Of a DNA stretch of 64,000 nt, positions 55,076 to 63,064 are shown one piece after another. Source of the DNA: Marinobacterium rhizophilum (GTDB taxonomy: Bacteria; Pseudomonadota; Gammaproteobacteria; Pseudomonadales; Balneatricaceae); contig NZ_CP073347.1 of NCBI RefSeq assembly GCF_024397915.1, positions 4,588,001 to 4,652,000 on the forward strand, in the 5' to 3' direction. Under the pieces are notes generated by a model. That model was not told the DNA's origin, searched no databases, and was given only the letters and a program-made list of their open reading frames with translations. How positions within the stretch are numbered: the stretch's first letter is position 1; each line of letters opens with the position of its first letter. A program made the translations under genes and the position numbers.

Positions 55076-55129
55076 GGTTGCATTTGCAACCTGATGTCAG
55101 GCTAGGCTGTTTTGGTTGTAGTTGCAACC
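55076..55129. promoter_or_regulatory. Two MarR-type operators GGTTGYA-N2-TGCAACC
   Basis: Site 1 GGTTGCATTTGCAACC (55076-55091, perfect 7-bp arms). Site 2 GGTTGTAGTTGCAACC (55114-55129, one mismatch). Both are preceded by TTT and followed by TG. Centres are 38 bp apart. They lie between the rhodanese (minus) and MarR (plus) start codons, so the regulator probably represses both. Confidence 0.8.
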
Positions 55130-55151
55130 TGTTCTGTCTAGACTTGTTTTC

Positions 55152-55586
55152 ATGAAGCCACGATTGAATGAACAGACGATCAGGACCTGGGCCCGGCTGG
55201 TGCGCACCGAAACCGCGCTGGTGGACCAGGTGCAGACCGCATTGAAGGCCGCGGGCCTGCCGCCGCTGGGCTGGTACGACGTGCTGCTGGAGTTGCAGCG
55301 CGCACCGGGTGGCGAGTTGCGCCAGTATGAAATTGGTGCCCAGACGCTGCTGACGAAATACAACCTGTCCCGCCTGGTCGACCGGCTGCAGCGCGAGGCG
55401 CTGGTGGAGCGCCACGCCTGCGCCGAGGATGGCCGCGGCAATCTTGTACGCATTACGCAAGCGGGGCACGAGTTGCTGCAGCGCATCTGGCCGGTCTACG
55501 CGGCCGTGCTTGAGACGCAGTTTGAAAATCGCCTCACCACTGATGAAATCCTTAGCCTCGAGCGGATTCTGAACAAGCTGGCATAG
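55152..55586 (+). CDS. MarR-family regulator
   Basis: 144 residues from the ATG at 55152. Winged HTH: LPPLGWYDVLLELQRAPGGE, then LLTKYNLSRLVDRLQREALV and the wing RHACAEDGRGNLVRITQAG (key D-x-R-x-x-x-V-x-I-T). Dimer helices at both ends. The nearby palindromes and the divergent rhodanese gene mark it as an autoregulated sensor, perhaps of sulfur or oxidative stress (inference). No Shine-Dalgarno is apparent. Confidence 0.9.
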   Translation: MKPRLNEQTIRTWARLVRTETALVDQVQTALKAAGLPPLGWYDVLLELQRAPGGELRQYEIGAQTLLTKYNLSRLVDRLQREALVERHACAEDGRGNLVRITQAGHELLQRIWPVYAAVLETQFENRLTTDEILSLERILNKLA

Positions 55587-55701
55587 GCGGTTGCCTGATG
55601 GCCCCTGCTCTCCATGCCCCCGGGTCCTCGTCCCTGGCATGCCTATTCGGGGTAAACTGTAATCAGATTAATAGCACCCGATAGGGAGCGGCAGCACCGT
55701 T

Positions 55702-57234
55702 ATGAATGATTCACCGCAAGACCCCTGGGGACAGCCGATGACCGCTGCGCCGGCCGTGCCGCAAGCGCCGGATGCGCTGGAGGGCGAGCAGACTCCCGAA
55801 TCGCGGGCTCAGCTGGCGCCGTCTGTTTCCTGGTTGTGCGCCCTGGGGCACAATCTTCGCGCAGGGGCTGGTCTGGCGCTGGGACGCTCGCCGTCGGTGG
55901 CGCAACTGCACACCGGGCTGGAGCAATGCCTGCTGATGGCGTTCTTGCTGCTGATTCTGGAGCTCGGTGGCGCCTACCTGGGCACCGAGGCGCCGGTGCT
56001 GTTCGATGGTTATGGTCTGAATTACCTGGGCGCCAGCTGGCTGTTCAGCCTGCTGGCGCTGCTGCTGGTGACGCGGCTTGCCGGTGGCACGGTCGCCGGC
56101 TTTGCCCCGCTACTGGTGGCGTTTCTTGGCGCGGCCCTGTTTATCACGCTGGTGTCACAGCTGCTGTGGCAACTGGCACTGTCAGGGTCCCAGGCCTGGG
56201 GCCTTTTTGTCGCCCTGTTGCTCTGGCAGGGGCTGGTGGTCGTGCGGTTGCTGCGTGTTTTCGCAGGCGCAGGCCCGCTGCGGCGGCTGGTGCTGGGCGG
56301 GCTCTACAGCCTGGCGCTGTTTGCCAGTGCCTGGATGCTGCCGCGCAATGACCTCTGGTATACCGATGCGTCCGCCGCCGAACAGGCCGCAGTGCCGATG
56401 GCACTGGATGTGGAATCGGTGTTCTATGCCCAGCCAGGCCTGATGCAGCAAAACCTGGCGGCGCTCGAACCGCAGCGCCCCGGCGTAACCGACCTCTACC
56501 TGCTGGCACTGGGGGGCTTTGGGCTGGAGGATGTGTTTCTCAAGGAGGTGGAGTTTGTCCGCGAGCAGTTCGACCGCCAGTACGATACCGCCGGCCGCTC
56601 GGTCATTTTGGCCAACAACCCGGCCACGGTGGAGCAGTATCCGCTGGCCAGCGGTCCGAATCTTGCGCGGGGGCTGGCCAGCGTGGCGCAGAAAATGGAT
56701 ACGGACGAGGATGTGCTGTTTCTGTTCATGACCTCCCACGGCAGCCGGGACCACCGCTTTTCGCTGGAGTTCGGCCCTGTGGAGCTGCATGACCTGACAC
56801 CCGAGCAGGTACGCCAGGCGCTGGATGATGCCGGAATTCGCTGGCGCGTGATTCTGGTCTCGAGCTGTTTTTCCGGTGGCTTTATCGAGGCGCTGCAAAG
56901 CCCGCAGACGCTGGTTATCACCGCGGCTGCTGCGGATCGAACCTCCTTTGGCTGTGGTGTGGACAGCGACTTTACCTGGTTCGGTACCGCTTTCTTCAAG
57001 CAGGCGCTGCCGCGCCAGCCCCGTTTCATTCAGGCCTTCGATATCGCCAGGCGCTGGGTCACCGAGAAGGAAGAGCGTGAAGAGCTTGGCGCCTCGCTGC
57101 CGCAGATGTTTGTCGGCGATGCCATCGAACAAAAACTGGAGAGCCTGTATCAGGAACCCGGTCTGCAGGCGGCATTCAGTTCCGCTCAGCCCGAACCACT
57201 ATGTGACCGCGCCGTGCTGACCTGCGAACCCTGA
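55702..57234 (+). CDS. Membrane-anchored C13 (legumain-like) peptidase
   Basis: 510 residues. A 45-residue Pro-rich start, about five membrane helices (about 74-215), then a caspase-fold domain (about 240-480). Catalytic His in FMTSHGSRDHRFSLEF (about 353) and Cys in ILVSSCFSGGFIEAL (about 392), the legumain/gingipain-like arrangement. Cleavage specificity of C13 enzymes is Asn/Asp. Partner unknown; substrate processing at the inner-membrane face, as in GPI-transamidase- or caspase-like systems, is possible. GGGAG precedes the ATG. Confidence 0.85.
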   Translation: MNDSPQDPWGQPMTAAPAVPQAPDALEGEQTPESRAQLAPSVSWLCALGHNLRAGAGLALGRSPSVAQLHTGLEQCLLMAFLLLILELGGAYLGTEAPVLFDGYGLNYLGASWLFSLLALLLVTRLAGGTVAGFAPLLVAFLGAALFITLVSQLLWQLALSGSQAWGLFVALLLWQGLVVVRLLRVFAGAGPLRRLVLGGLYSLALFASAWMLPRNDLWYTDASAAEQAAVPMALDVESVFYAQPGLMQQNLAALEPQRPGVTDLYLLALGGFGLEDVFLKEVEFVREQFDRQYDTAGRSVILANNPATVEQYPLASGPNLARGLASVAQKMDTDEDVLFLFMTSHGSRDHRFSLEFGPVELHDLTPEQVRQALDDAGIRWRVILVSSCFSGGFIEALQSPQTLVITAAAADRTSFGCGVDSDFTWFGTAFFKQALPRQPRFIQAFDIARRWVTEKEEREELGASLPQMFVGDAIEQKLESLYQEPGLQAAFSSAQPEPLCDRAVLTCEP

Positions 57235-57383
57235 CAGGACGACAGCGCACGGCCGCGCCATGACCGTCACCCTCCACACAGCCCTGTTCGTACTTGAACC
57301 CGCCTGACGCCGACCTGGCGCAGTCTGCCGGGCGCTGCTGGCGCCTGGCAGGCCGAGTCGACACAGGGCAGTGGGAAAGGGCG

Positions 57384-57389
57384 TATAAT
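57384..57389 (+). promoter_or_regulatory. TATAAT -10 element before the Gate-domain gene
   Basis: Perfect TATAAT at 57384-57389, 46 bases before the start codon. The best -35 match, TCGACA at 57358, leaves a 20-bp spacer, so recognition may need an activator. Confidence 0.5.
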
Positions 57390-57434
57390 GCGCGCGTACT
57401 CAGCGCCCTTATTCTGTTACAGGAGTTCAGATCC

Positions 57435-58394
57435 TTGGCCGCCCTCACGCTGTTTTTTCGCGAACTCTTTCTCGAGATTCGCATGGTTTCCCTTACCCTG
57501 TTCAAGATCATGATCCCGGTTATCCTGGCGGTAAAGCTGCTGGAATACATGGGCGGCGTTGAGCTGCTGGGCCAGTTGCTGGGGCCGCTGATGGCGCTGA
57601 TCGGCTTGCCGGAGTCCATGGGGCTGGTGTGGGCTGCGACCATGGCCAGTAATATCTACGCCGGCATGATCGTGTTCTTCACCCAGCCGCAGCAGGAAGC
57701 GCTGACGGTGGCACAGGTGACGGTACTGGCCGGCCTGATGCTGATGGCCCACGGCTTGCCCATCGAGGCGCGCATTGCACAAAAGGCCGGGGTGCGGCTG
57801 GGGCCGACGTTGCTGCTGCGCATCGGCGGCGGATTCCTGTTCGCGTTCGCCTTGCACCTCATCTACGGCCAGGGCGGCTGGCTGCAGCAGCCGAACGAGT
57901 TGTTGTGGCAGCCGGCGGCGGTGGATACGAGCCTCAGCGGCTGGTTGTGGACGCAGGGACAGAGCCTGCTGATGGTGCAGCTGGTGATTATCCTGTTGCT
58001 GACGGCGCTGAAAATTCTGCGCCTTGTCGGCGTTGAGCGGCTGATGTTCTGGCTGTTGCAGCCGCTGCTGCGTCTGCTCGGGATCGGTACCCAGGCCACT
58101 ACCATTACCATCGTCGGTGTGACCCTGGGGCTGTCGTTCGGGGGCGGGCTACTGATCAAGGAAGCCCAGACCGGTGATATATCCAAACGGGATGTATTTG
58201 CATCCATGGCGTTTCTTGGCCTGTGTCACAGCCTGATCGAGGACACCCTGCTGGTGATGCTGCTCGGTGCACACCTGTCCGGCATTCTCTGGTTTCGCCT
58301 GGCGTTTTCCCTCATCTGCATTGCGCTGCTGACACGCTGGATGGACAGGCGCAGCCCCGCGTTTCATCAGCGCTATCTGGTCAGGCCGGATTAA
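57435..58394 (+). CDS. Nucleoside-recognition (Gate) domain membrane protein
   Basis: 319 residues if translation starts at the TTG at 57435, which has AGGAG 9 bases upstream; no ATG is near and earlier frames are in GC-rich noise. About eight helices. Two Gate-type repeats: SMGLVWAATMASNIYAGMIV with LPIEARI, and ATTITIVGVTLGLSFGGGLL with CHSLIEDTLLVMLLGAHLSG. Both resemble SpmA/SpmB and the Gate core of nucleoside transporters. Substrate unknown. The -10 element upstream suggests a single-gene unit. Confidence 0.82.
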   Translation: MAALTLFFRELFLEIRMVSLTLFKIMIPVILAVKLLEYMGGVELLGQLLGPLMALIGLPESMGLVWAATMASNIYAGMIVFFTQPQQEALTVAQVTVLAGLMLMAHGLPIEARIAQKAGVRLGPTLLLRIGGGFLFAFALHLIYGQGGWLQQPNELLWQPAAVDTSLSGWLWTQGQSLLMVQLVIILLLTALKILRLVGVERLMFWLLQPLLRLLGIGTQATTITIVGVTLGLSFGGGLLIKEAQTGDISKRDVFASMAFLGLCHSLIEDTLLVMLLGAHLSGILWFRLAFSLICIALLTRWMDRRSPAFHQRYLVRPD

Positions 58395-58484
58395 CGCTTT
58401 TCGCATGGTAAGGGTGGCGGAAGTTGTTACACTGTTGCCGCTTGCTGGTTTGACTATTCGGTCAAATTAAACTTTGAGAATCTT

Positions 58485-59381
58485 ATGGACGAGTCAACCA
58501 AAAAAGGCGTGATATTCGCACTGACGGCCTACATCCTCTGGGGTATAGCGCCGGTGTACTTCAAGCAGATGCAGACAATTGCCGCGCCGGAAATTCTGGC
58601 ACACCGGATTGTCTGGTCCTTTGTGCTTACGCTGGGGCTGATTGCGCTGTTCAACAAGCGCGAACTGCTGATGGCCGCCCTGAGATCCGGTCGCGCGCGC
58701 TGGGCGCTTATGGCCTCCACCACGCTGATCGCCATTAACTGGGGCGTGTTTATCTGGGCGGTGAACAACAATTACATGCTGGACGTGAGCCTGGGGTATT
58801 ACGTCAACCCGCTGATCAATATCCTGCTGGGTATGCTGTTCTTTCGCGAGCGGCTCGACCGGGTGCGTACCATCGCGGCGATCCTGTGCCTGGCGGCGGT
58901 GGTGTTTGAAGTGGTGCAGTTTGGTCGCCTGCCCTGGATTGCACTGGTGGTGGGTTGCAGCTTTGCCTTCTATGGCCTGGTGCGCAAGAAACTCGGCGTC
59001 GACAGCTTCACCGGCATGGCGCTGGAAACCGGCCTGCTGCTGCCGGTGGCCATGGGCTATCTGCTGTTGACCAGTAGCCCCACCAGCAACCTGTTAGAAA
59101 ATTCCGGCTGGACCAACCTGCTGCTGTTCGCCGCAGGCCCCGTCACCATGGTGCCGCTGATGTGCTTTGCCGCGGCGGCCAACCGCATCAGCCTTACAGC
59201 ACTGGGTTTCTTCCAGTACATCGGCCCCAGCGGCATGTTCCTGCTGGCGGTGTTTGTCTACGACGAACCCCTGGGTCCGGAAAAGCTGGTGACCTTCGGC
59301 CTGATCTGGCTGGCGCTGATCATCCTGACGCTGGACTCGCTGCGCAAGATGCACCGCAGGCGCGCCCTGCAGCCATCCTGA
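58485..59381 (+). CDS. rarD: EamA-family transporter RarD
   Basis: 298 residues, ten helices of the drug/metabolite transporter type. The start KKGVIFALTAYILWGIAPVY and AHRIVWSFVLTL match RarD as I know it, and LDVSLGYYVNPLINILLGML is the second signature. RarD is linked to chloramphenicol tolerance by name; its physiological substrate is not settled. No clear ribosome site, ATG chosen by family fit. Closed by a strong terminator. Confidence 0.9.
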   Translation: MDESTKKGVIFALTAYILWGIAPVYFKQMQTIAAPEILAHRIVWSFVLTLGLIALFNKRELLMAALRSGRARWALMASTTLIAINWGVFIWAVNNNYMLDVSLGYYVNPLINILLGMLFFRERLDRVRTIAAILCLAAVVFEVVQFGRLPWIALVVGCSFAFYGLVRKKLGVDSFTGMALETGLLLPVAMGYLLLTSSPTSNLLENSGWTNLLLFAAGPVTMVPLMCFAAAANRISLTALGFFQYIGPSGMFLLAVFVYDEPLGPEKLVTFGLIWLALIILTLDSLRKMHRRRALQPS

Positions 59382-59394
59382 TCCCGGCGCCATG

Positions 59395-59432
59395 AAAAAA
59401 GCCCGCGCTCCTTCTGGAGTGCGGGCTTTTTT
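59395..59432 (+). terminator. Strong terminator after rarD
   Basis: AAAAAAGCCCGC pairs with GCGGGCTTTTTT, with GCTCC/GGAGT extending the stem above it. Works on both strands. Confidence 0.92.
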
Positions 59433-59473
59433 ACAGCCTGCCGATGATGATCTGGCCGTCAGTAATCAGCCTT

Positions 59474-59501
59474 CACGAATCACGAATCACGAATCACGAA
59501 C
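59474..59501. repeat. Heptamer repeat CACGAAT x3 plus one variant
   Basis: Same unit as at 27101, three exact copies and CACGAAC. It lies just after a terminator, as there. Confidence 0.9.
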
Positions 59502-59663
59502 CACCAATGCCCAATCAGAGCGCTTCGACCCTGGCGCGTTTGCAGGGATTGTCGCCTGTGACTTTTGTGCATGGCAGGCTGCAAAATTGTAATTTGCCGT
59601 GATAGTCGTATTTGTTTCTGATAAGCCGAGCTTCTTTCGCCTTATTCAGGACAGTACAACACT

Positions 59664-61007
59664 ATGACGCGTTACGACGTTCGTATCGAGCATGACCTTA
59701 TCGGTGAGCTGGAGGTGCCCGCTGGCGCACTGTTTGGCGTGCAAACCCAGCGGGCCATCAAGCTGTATCCACTCAACGGCGAGAAGCCGCTGTCGGCCTA
59801 TCCCGAGTTGCTGCGCGGATTGCTGCGGGTGAAAAGGGTGGCCGCGCACACCAACATGCTGACCGGTGAACTGGACAGGGAACTGGGCCAGGCGATCATT
59901 GACGCTGTCGACCAGTTGCTTGAACAGAGCCCGCCTGAGTACTTTCCGGTGCATGCCTTTCACGGCGGCGGCGGCATATCCAGTAACATGAATGTCAATG
60001 AGGTCATCGCCAACCTGGCCAATCGCGATGCCTTCGGCAAGCCCCTGGGAACTTACTCGCCCATTCATCCCAATGATCATGTGAACCTGAACAATTCCAC
60101 CAGTGATGCCTTGAGCACGGCTTGTCACCTGGCTGTGATCAGCACATGGTCGTCGCTGGAAGCGGCGCTGGGTGAGCTGATCGAGACCCTGGATGCACAG
60201 GCATTGCGGTTGCAGCAGGTGCTGAAAATATCCCGGACCTGCCTGCAGGACGCCGTTGAAATCAGCTTTGCCGACATGCTCGGGGGTTATTCCTCCCTGG
60301 TGAAGCGCAACCGCCGGCGCCTGACAACGGATGTGGATGCGCTCCATGCCGTGAATCTGGGTGGCAACATTATTGGCCGGCGCGGTGACTGTGCGGATGC
60401 TTTTTTTGAGCGCTGCATCGCGGAAATGAATCGGCAGATGGCCAGTGAGCGCTTTGAACACACAGATAACCTGTTTGACAGCTCGCAGAATCACGACAAG
60501 CTGGTGCGCGTTTCGGCAGGGATTGATCAGCTATCCCGCGCTTTGCTAAAGATTGCCAAGGACTTCAGGCTCATGGCTTCCGGGCCACAGACCGGCTTTG
60601 GGGAAATATCGTTGCCCGCCGTGCAGCCGGGTTCCTCGGCCATGCCTGGCAAGGTGAATCCGACCATCGCCGAGTACCTGGTGCAGTGCTGCATGCAGGT
60701 CTGCGGCCATTGTTATTCGGTGCAGATGACCCAGGATCATGGCGAGCTGGACTACACGCCCTGGCAGTCCATCGTGATCAACAACCTGCTGGACGGCATG
60801 ACCTGCCTTGAAAGCGGTATCAGGGCCTTTAGCCGCCATTGCCTGGAGGGCATTGAACCCAATCTCGAGCGCAATGCCGCCAACGTCAATAGCCTGATTC
60901 CCACCGTCATGCGGCTCAAGAAAGCGCGGGGGTATTCCTATGCGTCCCGCATTTATAAGGAAACCGGCGGTGAGCTGGAGCTGATTCGCCAGCACCTGGA
61001 TGAATAG
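59664..61007 (+). CDS. Fumarase/aspartase-superfamily lyase, divergent
   Basis: 447 residues. Same fold as the aspA at 16955 (EHDLIGELEVPAGALFGVQT, SSNMNVNEVIANLA, loop GSSAMPGKVNPTIAEYL at about 325-341), but core motifs differ: HPNDHVNLNNSTSDALSTA replaces the aspartase TNDAYPTA, and SRTCLQDAVEISFADML replaces GRTQLQDAV. The QTGFGEISLPAVQ region is kept. So it probably eliminates ammonia or another group from a different substrate. An aldehyde dehydrogenase and a BCCT transporter follow on the same strand after 240 and 311 bp, suggesting osmolyte breakdown (inference). Confidence 0.85.
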   Translation: MTRYDVRIEHDLIGELEVPAGALFGVQTQRAIKLYPLNGEKPLSAYPELLRGLLRVKRVAAHTNMLTGELDRELGQAIIDAVDQLLEQSPPEYFPVHAFHGGGGISSNMNVNEVIANLANRDAFGKPLGTYSPIHPNDHVNLNNSTSDALSTACHLAVISTWSSLEAALGELIETLDAQALRLQQVLKISRTCLQDAVEISFADMLGGYSSLVKRNRRRLTTDVDALHAVNLGGNIIGRRGDCADAFFERCIAEMNRQMASERFEHTDNLFDSSQNHDKLVRVSAGIDQLSRALLKIAKDFRLMASGPQTGFGEISLPAVQPGSSAMPGKVNPTIAEYLVQCCMQVCGHCYSVQMTQDHGELDYTPWQSIVINNLLDGMTCLESGIRAFSRHCLEGIEPNLERNAANVNSLIPTVMRLKKARGYSYASRIYKETGGELELIRQHLDE

Positions 61008-61247
61008 GGCCGTCGCGGGCTTGGCTGTGCCGTCGGCTGCAAGGATGAGTTTTTTGCAGCCCGGCATACCCTAATGTCAATTGTGCTTAACCCCCCTCAC
61101 TTTTATGCTCGCTTGCAACGATAAGGGGTATCGGCAGACACCGCAGGGCGGGGCCTGATACTTCTGATTTTCGACTCTCCCGGCCACTCTGGCGGGAGCT
61201 GTTCGAGCGAGCCTCTAAACGATCGATAGTGCTAAGCGGAGCATCAG

Positions 61248-62753
61248 ATGGACACTACAAAAAGCATCCCCCTGTCCTGGGCCAATGACTGGCTGCAACA
61301 GGCTAAACATCAGTATATCGACGGACAATGGGTGGCCGGTGCGAGCCAGGACAGCTGGGTCGTCAGCAATCCTGCGAACCGCCAGACGCTGTGCAGCTTT
61401 GCCATGGCCGATGCCGAACAGATTGAGTACACAGCGCAAGTCGCCCATGAGCGCCACCTGGACGGTACCTGGTCCAAGGTCAGTCGCACGCAGCGCGCCA
61501 CTATGCTGCGCCAGATTGCCAGCCTGATTCGTGAAAATACCGAAAAGCTGGCGGTGCTGGAAACTCTGGCCAACGGCAAGCTGTTTACAGAATCCATGGC
61601 CGATGACATTCCGACCTGTGCCGATATATTCGACTATTACGCTGGCTGGACCGACAAGTTTTACGGTGAAACCTCACCGGTGGATGATGGCTTCCTGAAC
61701 TACACCCTGAAGGAACCCGTTGGCGTATGCGGCCTGATCGCACCCTGGAACTTCCCGCTGTACCAGGCGAGCCTGAAAATAGCGCCGGCGCTGGCCATGG
61801 GCAATACCGTTATTATCAAACCCTCCGAATATACGCCGCTGACGGTGATTTACCTGATGGAGCTGATTGATCGTCACCTTGACTTCCCCAGGGGCGTGAT
61901 CAACATGCTGCTGACCGACGGCAAGATGGCGAATCAGCTGACCCTGAGTGACAACGTGCACAAGATCTCCTTTACCGGCAGCACCGGTGTGGGGCGCAAG
62001 ATCGTACAGAACTCCGGCGGCTCAAACCTGAAGGCGACAACGCTGGAACTGGGTGGCAAGTCCCCCTGCATTTTCTTCGAGGATACGCCTGATCTCGAAG
62101 GGGCCATCGACCGCGCCTTCACCGTGATGTTTTCCCACAAGGGTGAGAAGTGTTCCGAGCCGACCCGTTTCCTGATCCACGACAGCCTATACGACCAGGT
62201 GCTCGCGGCGCTGGTCGAAAAAGCCAATGCGGTGAAGTGCGGTAACCCGTTCGACGCGGACGTTACTCAGGGGCCGCAGTGCAACGAAGCCCAGTTCAAC
62301 AAGATCATGGAGTACATCGAGATCGGCAAAACGGAAGCCGAACTGGTGGCCGGTGGTTATGCCGATACCGAGGGTGACAACGCCAACGGCTACTTTATTC
62401 GTCCGACCATCTTTTCCAATGTGGATCAAAACGCACGCATAGCCCAGGAAGAGATCTTTGGGCCCGTGCTGTGCTGTACAAGATTCCACACCACGGAAGA
62501 AGCGGTGGCCATGGCCAATGGTACGGCCTTTGGCCTGGCGGCGGGGATCTATACCGCCAATGTTGGCCGTGCCCATCGTGTGGCGGAACAGATTGACGCC
62601 GGCATGCTCTTTATCAACCGCTATGGCTGCTATGGCCTGAGCAGCCCCTTCGGCGGCTTCAAGCAGAGCGGTTGGGGCAAGGAAATGGCGATCCATTCGC
62701 TGTCGTCCTACACCAAGACCAAGTGTGTCTGGGTGTATTTCGGCGACGTCTGA
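61248..62753 (+). CDS. NAD(P)-dependent aldehyde dehydrogenase
   Basis: 501 residues. Oxyanion Asn in IAPWNFPLYQASLKIAPAL (about 164-182), general base Glu in ATTLELGGKSPCIFF (about 266), nucleophile Cys in HKGEKCSEPTRFLIH (about 302), and EEIFGPVLC plus NRYGCYGLSSPFGGFKQSG at the end. Resembles betaine-aldehyde or gamma-aminobutyraldehyde dehydrogenases, but the KGEKCSEP loop (usual: GQxC) is unusual. Substrate unknown; next to a lyase and an osmolyte transporter. Confidence 0.9.
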   Translation: MDTTKSIPLSWANDWLQQAKHQYIDGQWVAGASQDSWVVSNPANRQTLCSFAMADAEQIEYTAQVAHERHLDGTWSKVSRTQRATMLRQIASLIRENTEKLAVLETLANGKLFTESMADDIPTCADIFDYYAGWTDKFYGETSPVDDGFLNYTLKEPVGVCGLIAPWNFPLYQASLKIAPALAMGNTVIIKPSEYTPLTVIYLMELIDRHLDFPRGVINMLLTDGKMANQLTLSDNVHKISFTGSTGVGRKIVQNSGGSNLKATTLELGGKSPCIFFEDTPDLEGAIDRAFTVMFSHKGEKCSEPTRFLIHDSLYDQVLAALVEKANAVKCGNPFDADVTQGPQCNEAQFNKIMEYIEIGKTEAELVAGGYADTEGDNANGYFIRPTIFSNVDQNARIAQEEIFGPVLCCTRFHTTEEAVAMANGTAFGLAAGIYTANVGRAHRVAEQIDAGMLFINRYGCYGLSSPFGGFKQSGWGKEMAIHSLSSYTKTKCVWVYFGDV

Positions 62754-62765
62754 CGCAGGGGCTCA

Positions 62766-62785
62766 AAAGGCGCTTCGGCGCCTTT
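62766..62785 (+). terminator. Terminator after the aldehyde dehydrogenase gene
   Basis: AAAGGCGC and GCGCCTTT, 8-bp stem with a stable TTCG loop. The remaining 279 bases to the BCCT gene are AT-rich at the end (62930-63060) and carry its promoter; nothing else is seen in the 311-bp gap. Confidence 0.85.
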
Positions 62786-63064
62786 ATGCATTTGGATTGC
62801 AGCGGCTGCATGTAGTTGCGTTCAAACGCCCGGAGCGCGAGATCTGACCGTCTGTTACCTGGTCATTAAAGTCTCGTGCGCTTTAATTGGCGGCCTGATT
62901 CATGCCTGCTGCAGCGAAATGATCGTGCTTTTGATGATTACATTTTTTCATGGTGGCGGACGTTTATGTCATTTTTGTTTCGGCAGAGGTTACGGCAATA
63001 TTGCCCCGATTCAAAAAAACTGGACGTCAGCCTCTCTGACTTACAACAATAACTCGGGGGAGAT

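Noticed and set aside
59664..61007. A second aspA or a class-II fumarase
   Set aside because: Substrate motifs differ from both; only superfamily membership is supported.
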